This document shows positions 56,651-64,000 of a stretch of DNA of 64,000 bases, piece after piece. A program made the translations under genes and the position numbers. The notes under the pieces were generated by a model. The model was not told the DNA's origin, searched no databases, and was given only the letters and a program-made list of their open reading frames with translations. The DNA lies in contig JAJSPD010000012.1 in assembly GCA_021307315.1 (NCBI GenBank), forward strand, positions 868,001-932,000, given 5' to 3'. This DNA is from Bisporella sp. PMI_857. Its lineage: Eukaryota; Ascomycota; Leotiomycetes; Helotiales; Helotiaceae. The first letter of the stretch is position 1, and each line of letters begins with the position of its first letter.

Positions 56651-57473
56651 ATGGCCGCCATATCCCAGCCTACGCTTTCAGTCATACCCGCGTATAAATC
56701 CGATTTTCTCGAATCCTGCCTCTCTGGGAATGTCCTTACGTTTGGCTCCTACACCCTTAAATCCGGCCGACGTATGTACATCTCCAGCCTACCACGACGC
56801 GTCTGCCTTTCTATAACAATGGCCTCGCCTACTAATCTACTTGTTCATAGAATCTCCATATTTCTTCAATGCTGGCTCCTTCCATACCTCTGAGCTTCTC
56901 TTCTCTATTTCTACTGCCTACGCCCAGGCCATTGTATCCTTCCTCGCTACTAATCCTTCAATCCCAAAGCCTGATATTATATTTGGCCCTGCATACAAGG
57001 GGATACCTCTTGCGTGCTCTACATTACTTCAGCTTCACCGCTCTGATCCTGAGACGTGGTCGTCTGTCTCCTATAGCTTCAATCGTAAAGAAGCTAAAGA
57101 CCATGGTGAAGGCGGGAATATTGTTGGAGCTTCGCTGAAGGGGAAGAACGTATTGGTCATTGATGATGTGATTACAGCCGGTACCGCCATGCGGGAAACA
57201 CTCGACCTTGTTAACAAGGAAAATGGCAAAGTGATTGGATTTGTGGTTGCGCTTGATCGCGTGGAGAAAATGCCAGGGCCAAGAGAGAAAGATGGCATTG
57301 ATGATGGAGAGCCGAGAATGAGCGCTATGGGCCAGATCAGAAAGGAATTCGGCGTGCAAACCTCGAGTATCGTCACGTTGGACGATCTGATTGCGCTGTT
57401 GAAGGAAAAGGGCAACGTCGAGGACCTAGAGAAGATGGAGGCATACAGGAAGCGATATCTAGCCAGCGATTGA
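56651..57473 (+). CDS. URA5: Orotate phosphoribosyltransferase
   Basis: Fifth step of pyrimidine synthesis: orotate plus PRPP gives OMP. Two exons, 56651-56771 and 56851-57473, with a 79-bp intron that starts GTATGT and ends TTCATAG; 247 residues. The join restores LKSGRQSPYFFNAGSF, the conserved N-terminal motif. DIIFGPAYKGIPLA lies near 80-95, FNRKEAKDHGEGG near 115, and the PRPP-binding loop NVLVIDDVITAGTAMRE near 140-155. The dimer-type OPRTase length is normal. It sits 316 bp right of the transposon, so its promoter abuts the insertion, but the gene itself appears intact. Confidence 0.95.
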
Positions 57474-59867
57474 AAATTTGTTAGCTGATAGAGCCTGGCA
57501 ACAGAAGCACTTGATGTAACTTGATGTTACCCTGAAATTCCTGGCCTGGTGGTCACTATGCCATGCTGGATGCGATTCAAATATGGGTTGAACCAACGGA
57601 CTGCAATTATTAGAGTAGTACTGATATTTAGTGACGCGCTGGGAGCAGAATTCAGAATACGGAATGATCATCTTTGCTTGAAAAACTAGGCATTGCAGGC
57701 TAATACTGTATTGGCAAACCTAGACCTCATGATCTCAAGTAGCCGTCTCGATCATCTAAGCTTTGCTACTCTGTACGGCACTGGCTCAAATTAGTCAGCT
57801 CTTTTTTTTTAATAGGCCATACGCCTTATACGGCAAGGTAAGCATTGTTTTGTCGAGAGGATCCATATCGTTCAAGCGGCCCTTGTAAAGGGATAAAGAT
57901 TTTTTAAACGATCAACATTTCAAAGGTAATCACTTTAGAATGATTCTTCTCCTTGATAGTTTCCCAGGTCGTCACCATGTCAAAACTCGAAATAGTGATG
58001 CGTTGGGTTGCACGTCACTTTCTCTGTTGGGACTAAGACAGCACACATCTTGCCCTCGAGATGTTTATGGCCGACTCTGAAGAGACGTAGATACCTGCAA
58101 AATTTTAGCCTTCACTATGCCACACTGAGAGGCGTTTCCGTACCGAGTTGCCGCACTGCTTTCAGTACAACCTTCCCAAGACTTCCTTCCGTTGTTTTTG
58201 TTTGTTCTAGTAGCATACTTTGCGATATTTATTGTATATTTGGTTAGTCATCTGCAAGGGGAAGTTAAAGAGATTATTTGCATTTTTATTTTGTAGAATA
58301 GAAGACTTTTGTCAACGACTCAAGTCAAATGTACCCCAACTAACTACTTTGTTACTATTTATATCAAAGCTAGAAAGGAAAGGAAAGTCCATATTTGAGC
58401 AGATGTCACAAATCCAATTCCTTGGAATTTTAGGGCGGCTCATAGCGAGGTTCTATTACAAACTACTAAACTAAGGAGAAAATGTTGAGGATCGAGAGAT
58501 TCTAAGTAAGTAGATCTCTTGTGCATCACGTGCCTGGACAAACGAGAGCTTATTCAACAAGAAGATATTGTGTCCTGGGTATGAGCGAATGATTATTAGA
58601 TTCTTCTTTGGAGCCTCAGCATTGAAACCTGAAAGTATTAATAGTGTTGTGCCTAGTGGAAATCAAGCCATTTCAACTTGTTACAACCCTTAACTGTGGC
58701 GTTACAGCTTGAAGGTGGTAGATATTTTTGAACAAGTAGTAGAAAGGGAGAGGCGTAATATTTTTGAGAAGTACATCCATTGTTTCCGAGTGCCCCTTGT
58801 CCTGATATTCCAAATACGAGCCTGTATGAAGACTTTTTTTATTCAATAATCTCTATGATGTAACTTAATAAGCACTTGCGTATACAATACAGACCTCTTG
58901 CGCCTTTGGCCAACAACCAACAACCAGCTACCAGCTACTCGCAAATATTGTGCATACAGCCACTCGGAGCAGGGCTGAGACCTGAATAGGATTTAGCTGG
59001 AGAGTAAGATTTATGACAAGCAATACGTATAAGCGAAGCTTGTCCGCAGAAACAAAAGGAGATCATATCGCTCAACATCAACGCACAGTGTACTCTGGCA
59101 ATCATACTTTTGGCATCGAGCATGGACAAAAATTGCAATCTTATCAAGAATCCGTTAGTTACTGTGTTACACGACTTCTAAGTAGTTTAAAGGTCACCAG
59201 TTGTTTAATAGCAACACCGTTGATATTATTGAATTTGGACATGGAGCCTAGTATCGATCCTGGCAAACTTATACGCCCATACCACCTTTGTATTTACGCC
59301 TTATGGCTGTTTCGACCCCTCGTTTCGGGTGAAGATTCGCAATGCATAAGAATGGGCCGTAGAGCTGACTGGGTAAACTACTTCAAAAGGTTTCAATCAT
59401 GACTGCCTATGATGTCTCTAACAGTATTGAGACGAGCGAATACTGAGTAAGGCGTCTTTTTTTTATTAAAAAAAAGCTGTTATGCAATTGGAGGCACTGT
59501 ACACCGAGTAATATGCTAGGCAGAAAATGGAAGATTACCACAGAATAAGATTTGAAGATTAGAGCAAGTTTTGAATTGAGCTCAGCATACACTTGTAGCA
59601 AGTATGAGCAGACTTCCGCTTCCGAACACTCTCAAAGGTTGCTCACAGAAGCGATTAGCTTTCTGTTGAAGGAAAGAATTCTCAAAGGTGCTGTACTATG
59701 GACAGCTTTGAAGAGGGACAATAAGTTGTATAGCGCTGTTTATCAACAAAGCGTCTTGGGGTTCGAAAAAAACAAATTAAGGCGCCTGATAATCCAGAAG
59801 GTAAAGGCAAAGACTGTTACGTTAACAAACACTTCCTTGTCCTCCTTTTGGAAACCGGATTCTTCGC
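57474..59867. other. Gene-poor region between URA5 and the Ras-like gene
   Basis: About 2.4 kb of AT-rich DNA. Short frames up to about 140 codons near 59552-59977 show no family resemblance and partly overlap the Ras-like gene on the other strand. No RNA gene or repeat recognised. Confidence 0.55.
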
Positions 59868-60593
59868 TCAGATGCCCTTGCTCAATTGTAAGTGCACTTT
59901 TGGCACCGGCTCTACTTCTTGTGCCTTCTTGCGAATTCCATGATAGACCTCGATGGCAGCTTGGATCACTTCGTTGACGGTCTGAATCGAGATATCATCA
60001 GGCTCACATTCGCCAGCAAACGTGCATTCCGGATGATCACTCATGAACTTTTCAATATCCTCTTTCTCAACCTCTCTTACGCTATCCGCGGGGTGTCGGC
60101 ATCCGATGAGAATCTTGGGATAGTAGTCCATGGGGGTGAACACTTCCGGTCTTGCCTCGCGAAAGTGGATTCTCCTATCTGGTGGTGGCGGAATCTGGGA
60201 ATATAGCCTTTCAAGCTTCTGAATAGAGTCTTTCGAAGCAATGTCATACGTAATAACGACCACTTGAGCCAGCAGGTGAAATATTACGGGATAGTCTAGT
60301 GCTTTCTCGTAGTCACCCCCGTGCACCAGGCCGACACGATAGCATGAGTCCTCCACATCGACGCGCTTTGGCTTATCTGTGTCGCCTAATGTAGGGTCGT
60401 AGCTTTGGTGGATAAAACCAAATTCGTACTGCGATAAACATTGTTGGCTCTGGAGCTCAAAGTTGCACACATAACGAGGTGGGGGCAATGTACTCGCGCT
60501 TACCAAATCTTTCAACCTGGAATTCATCAGTACATCTCCCACCATAAGCAGCCAAAGACTTTCCACATAACGAGAATCAGCTGCCAAGGGCAT
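59868..60593 (-). CDS. Ras-like protein with lost nucleotide-binding motifs
   Basis: Best start is the ATG at 60593. A 75-bp intron (60429-60503, GTAAGC..GCAG) keeps the frame whether or not it is removed; spliced length is 216 residues. Once spliced, the layout follows Ras: LLMVGDVLMNSRLKDLYEF where the P-loop should be, HQSYDPTLGD (switch I, YDPT kept), LLAQVVVITYDIASKDSIQK (strand 4 and helix 3) and YYPKILIGCRHPAD where NKxD should be. The P-loop has no Gly-Lys-Ser/Thr, the DxxG motif is replaced by LVHGG, and NKxD is lost. There is no C-terminal CaaX box. So it is unlikely to bind GTP normally. It may be a functional pseudo-GTPase or a gene that is decaying without frame breaks. Upstream frame is open for 45 more codons without ATG. 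Confidence 0.65.
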   Translation of the reverse strand: MPLAADSRYVESLWLLMVGDVLMNSRLKDLVSASTLPPPRYVCNFELQSQQCLSQYEFGFIHQSYDPTLGDTDKPKRVDVEDSCYRVGLVHGGDYEKALDYPVIFHLLAQVVVITYDIASKDSIQKLERLYSQIPPPPDRRIHFREARPEVFTPMDYYPKILIGCRHPADSVREVEKEDIEKFMSDHPECTFAGECEPDDISIQTVNEVIQAAIEVYHGIRKKAQEVEPVPKVHLQLSKGI

Positions 60594-60810
60594 CTTGTGC
60601 AGACTCTTGATTGAGTACAGTTGGGTAGTTGTGAATGACTTGGGTGAGATATTGAAGTCGAGAGGGACGCGGCTTACACTGCTTATTCTTCCGACCAATC
60701 GAGCCCCTGGTGTGTAACCGATAACTAGTTGCCAACATTGGCTACCTCAATTCAAGAATTTCACCGGGTTTTCTTACTTTATTGACATCACCCTGTTTTG
60801 CTGCAACAGA

Positions 60811-61699
60811 ATGGCGCAGAAGTTGAGAGATGCATTTGATGGTTGACGTTGTACCAAACTATATGGCGTCACATGATCCAGTCGGGTCAATTAACTCTGC
60901 TATTTTGAATCCCTTCAATAACAAGCAGTACTTCCATGATGTGTGCTGGATCAAAAATTACAACAACCAGACAGAAGCCGAACAGCGCTGGCTGGGAAAC
61001 AATGACTACTCACTTCCGGATCTGGATCCATCAAGGACAGATGTATGATATATGTATGGCTCATGGATTAGGCACTTGGTGTAGGAATATTCTATTGATG
61101 GCTTGAGGCTAGATACCGTCAAGGATGTCGAAGGTGGTTTCTGGAGGATCTTTAATTCCGCCTCGGGAGCTTTCAATATGGGAGAGGTGGCAGTACAGGA
61201 GGGTGAATTATGTTTGTCCGTACCGGAACTATGTGGATGGAGTGCTCGATTATCCAACATACTATGTCGCAACAAAATTCTTCTCCAGCCTCGCCACAAC
61301 CTCGCTGGACTTCGTACACGAATGATCAGTGCGAAGATAGAACGTTGCTTGGCTCAATTTCTGAGAATCATGATCAGGCACGCTTTGCTCATGAGACCAA
61401 CGGTTTGACACTTATCAAGACCGTTGTAGTTCTCACCATGTTACAGGATGGGACACCTATCGTTTATCAAGGGCAAGAACAACACTTTTCGGGCGCAGCG
61501 GACCCCTATGATCGAGAGGTACTATGGCCTTGAATATCCTGAGCGAGAAAGCCGAGCCATATAGCGTTACTATGCCTAATGTTGGGTTTCCGGCTGGACT
61601 GACAGTGGTTGATCTGTTTACTTGTAAGTCGGTGATTATTGATGCGAGTGGAGCTTTGAGAGCAGACTTTATGTCGAATTACCTGCGATGTTCTTTTGA
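60811..61699 (+). pseudogene. Decayed GH13 alpha-amylase remnant
   Basis: Pieces of a secreted fungal alpha-amylase in all three frames. HLMVDVVPNYMASHDPVGSI at the left corresponds to about residue 110 of the mature enzyme, so signal peptide and first strands are missing. Then EYSIDGLRLDTVKDVEGGFW contains the nucleophile Asp and FNMGEV the acid/base Glu. VNYVCPYRNYVDGVLDYPTY comes in another frame, and LGSISENHDQARFAHETNGL with DGTPIVYQGQEQHFSGAADP in a third. TGA and TAG codons interrupt the segment before EYSIDG (near 61048 and 61084); frameshifts lie near 61190 and 61320. After DREVLWP the sequence jumps to LNILSEKAEPYSV and the C-terminal beta domain, so about 80 residues are deleted. 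Clearly non-functional. Confidence 0.82.
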
Positions 61700-62281
61700 A
61701 AAGAGTAAGGAGTTGTCAGCTAATTGTTTTCAGGTCTACTATCCCTTCTTCCTTCTGGCTGGCACTGGCTGGTGTGAGAATTGATAGTTGTGTCTCTCAG
61801 CCAGGCTCCTCCACAGGCGGTCCTCGCGCCACACATGGAGGCTACTCCAGAAAAGTGCATTGATTACGACACATAGTTCTTTGATGCAAAGCAATAAAGA
61901 ATATTTTATGAGGTACTACATTTTGGAAGCATCACGGGGCATATCACATGTTTTGATGCTCAAACTATTAGGCACGCTAGTTCAGAAGTGCAGTGCTTCG
62001 TATATCCTCAATTCAATGTATCACCTTTCAACTGATGGGAAACTATAGAGATAAAGGCGCAAGGGGAGATGATCTTGCATTTGTTTCTTCTATAATTGCA
62101 GAAAGCACAAAGCAGAGGGAGCAAACAGCAGATTTCCCAAAGTATGCAAGACCCCGCATGCCTTACGTCATTGAGAACCCTTAAGAAGGGAGAGAGCTAC
62201 CCCTCAACATCTCCCTCTTTAATCAACAACACCACGATACGGAAAGCCGAAAACTCCAGAGTAAAATACCATACTAACATC
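61700..62281. other. Spacer with no supported gene
   Basis: Between the amylase remnant and the Bet v1-like gene. The last 150 bases form a normal promoter and leader. Nothing else recognised. Confidence 0.5.
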
Positions 62282-62888
62282 ATGGCATCAAGAATCCCAA
62301 CCGCATCTTCTGTCACCGAATCAGCCGTTATTGAGGCCAAATTTGGCGATGTCTGGCACCAGATCAAGCTTGAAAACTTCAGTAAGTGCAAACCGACAAT
62401 TTCTGATTGGAATCATATGCCCTCTCCAAAGATCATGGAGCCTGATAGATACTACTTTTGAAGGCAACTTCTGGTCCAAACTCAAGTCCAGCGAGTTCGT
62501 CAAGGGTGTCAGTCCCGACACCGACATCGTGAAGTGGACTTTCAAGGACGGTACCGTGTTGGAGGTCAAGCAGGAAGAGCATTCCGTGAGTACCCCCAAA
62601 CCTTCATTTTCTTCTAATTTTCTGCTATACATATAACTGACTGGTAGATAGTCAATTGATCACTTCATCACCTACTCAGTTATCACGGCCCAGCCCCAAC
62701 TCACCTATTCCTCCGTCGTGAGCACCATCCGCCTCTTTCCCATCACCTCCGGATCACAAGAGGGCCACACCTTTATCCAATGGTCGGGCAACTTCTCGAG
62801 CGATGCGGATGCGGGCGTCATTGAGGATGCGAAGTTCAAGCGTAGAGAGGCATTGGCTGATCTTGCTAATGCCGTTGCGAAGAAGTGA
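62282..62888 (+). CDS. Bet v1/START-like (SRPBCC) small protein
   Basis: Three exons, 62282-62381, 62464-62585 and 62652-62888 (introns 82 and 66 bp), 152 residues. The order matches the helix-grip fold: an N-terminal strand and entry (SSVTESAVIEAKFGDVWHQI, KLENFSNFWSKLKSSEFVKG), a beta-sheet (VKWTFKDGTVLEVKQEEHSS, IDHFITYSVITAQPQLTYSS, TFIQWSGNFSSDADAGVIED) and a long C-terminal helix (FKRREALADLANAVAKK). Such proteins bind hydrophobic ligands or act as cyclases/lipid carriers; the ligand is not predictable here. No signal peptide. Neighbouring genes give no hint of pathway. Confidence 0.82.
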
Positions 62889-64000
62889 GCTGCTAGTTCT
62901 ATTCATTTAACGACTTGTCCGCATTGTCTGTGTTTTAAAATAAAAAAATGGGGTGGGGAGTAGCATGGCGTTACGCAATTGCAATGCATTATGGAAACCT
63001 AAATTGAAGGAGGATTATTGGAATGACGACAATATATGATATATTCCTTATTCCATGTTCTGTCTAATACTTCTACCCCGTAATTACACTGGGCTCCTAT
63101 TACCAATTCTTGCTATATATGCGTCCAACCTCTCCCAATCCTTGAGCTATATTATCTTCATCACAACCTTTATGCAGTTGTAAGGGACGCTTGACAGAAC
63201 ATGTGCCAGTGCGTTCCATGTTCCGGCATTCTGTAATATAGCTGAAACCGTGTGGGCATCTTACTACCTTCTCAAGGTGGTTGGCATAGGAAGTATGGAA
63301 TTTCTTTCCGAGGAAATTGTATCTGCACATGTTCTGTTCGTTGGTTGTTCGGCGCTTGTTGCAAAATATTCTGATTGAATTTACTCGTGGTAAGGAGTTG
63401 AGCAGAGGCTATATACGACACGGAGCTGATCTGGCCACTACTGAGCGAAGACATTCTGTTGGTTCGAGAAATTTGAACAATGGTCATGGAATGAGACACC
63501 AAACAAGACTGTAACGCAGTCTCATGAGCCTCACTGAAAGAATGACACCTGAAGAGAGCTGACGAAGGTGATCTCTTCGATCATTGACCCGTTTGTGGTC
63601 CGTGATTTGTTTCTAAAGATAACTCAAAATCAACACTTGCGGTCATGCTCTTTAGTATGTAAGTTACAAGGAGGGTAACAGTCTTCAAACCCATAATTAT
63701 TGATCTTCCATTTCGGTTGCGCTTCAAAGGGCAATTTTGACTATAGTTTCTTCACTACTTGATGTTTTAGATCCTTGTCCTGTCATCATCCCCTCTTAGT
63801 TTCGATGTGCTTTCAACCAGATCAGTCGGAAGGATCGCAGGTTGCCGAAGAAGCAATCTTTCCGAGCTCTCACTTAGCGGATAACACGCGTTTCCCCCCT
63901 GAACACGCGAGCTAATTCGCTACCCCCCGTCTTGAGCGTGGCTATGCAAACATTTGATATTGTCAGCAACCAGAACGAGAAGGACCGGGCTAATAGATTG
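62889..64000. other. Right end of window, no supported gene
   Basis: AT-rich at first, with short frames on both strands (up to 76 codons) that look like chance. The last 150 bases contain ACACGCG twice and C-rich stretches, possibly the promoter of a gene outside the window. Confidence 0.5.

Noticed and set aside
59552..59977. 141-codon + strand frame overlapping the Ras-like gene
   Set aside because: Its right end is the antisense of the Ras-like gene and the rest has no family resemblance.
1..64000. CRISPR arrays, bacterial operons, rRNA genes, telomeric repeats
   Set aside because: None seen: no regularly spaced repeats, no TTAGGG arrays, no rRNA-like conserved segments, and the gene structure is eukaryotic.

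Overview
This is a stretch of nuclear chromosome from a filamentous ascomycete (Pezizomycotina). Protein wording and gene set look most like Leotiomycetes, but that placement is an impression from memory. The evidence for a fungus is direct: protein genes on both strands are broken by many 44-90 bp introns with GT..AG ends and CTAAC-like branch sites, there are no operons or ribosome-binding sites, and the gene set is a eukaryotic housekeeping one (CBF5, SAC3, LTV1, LSG1, RBG2, POL1, YAK1, RAD26, URA5). Exon joins were worked out by eye from reading frame, splice sites and remembered family sequences; coordinates given for a gene run from start codon to stop codon and include introns.

Layout. 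1-10926 is gene-poor: one convincing gene (an acidic Ecm13-like protein, 4982-5764) among homopolymer runs and short repeats. 10927-27199 is a dense block of ribosome and RNA factors: CBF5 (pseudouridylation), SAC3 (mRNA export), the head-to-head pair LTV1/LSG1 (40S and 60S maturation), a peroxisomal acyl-CoA dehydrogenase, a Spo12-family cell-cycle protein and the translational GTPase RBG2. 27679-34901 holds POL1 (DNA polymerase alpha, six exons) and a divergent mitochondrial PPR gene; a cluster of MCB-like sites lies between them. 35493-38441 is an intron-rich gene I could not name, followed by an RRM protein, YAK1 kinase (40993-43935) and the CSB-type repair translocase RAD26 (45739-49362). 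49692-52146 has a DUF4267-like membrane protein and a FAD monooxygenase.

The right end (52147-64000) is gene-poor and decayed. It holds a complete-ended Pogo/Fot1-type transposon (54516-56334) whose transposase has three in-frame TAG codons that all fit C-to-T change in CpA, the signature of repeat-induced point mutation; URA5; a Ras-like protein that has lost its nucleotide-binding motifs; a broken, internally deleted GH13 alpha-amylase; and a small Bet v1/START-like protein.

No wholly new system is proven here. The points most worth following are the transposase stop pattern, the GC-AG introns (one in POL1, two inferred in the unnamed 35.5-38.4 kb gene), the symmetrical promoter between LTV1 and LSG1, the pseudo-GTPase, and the unnamed intron-rich gene itself.
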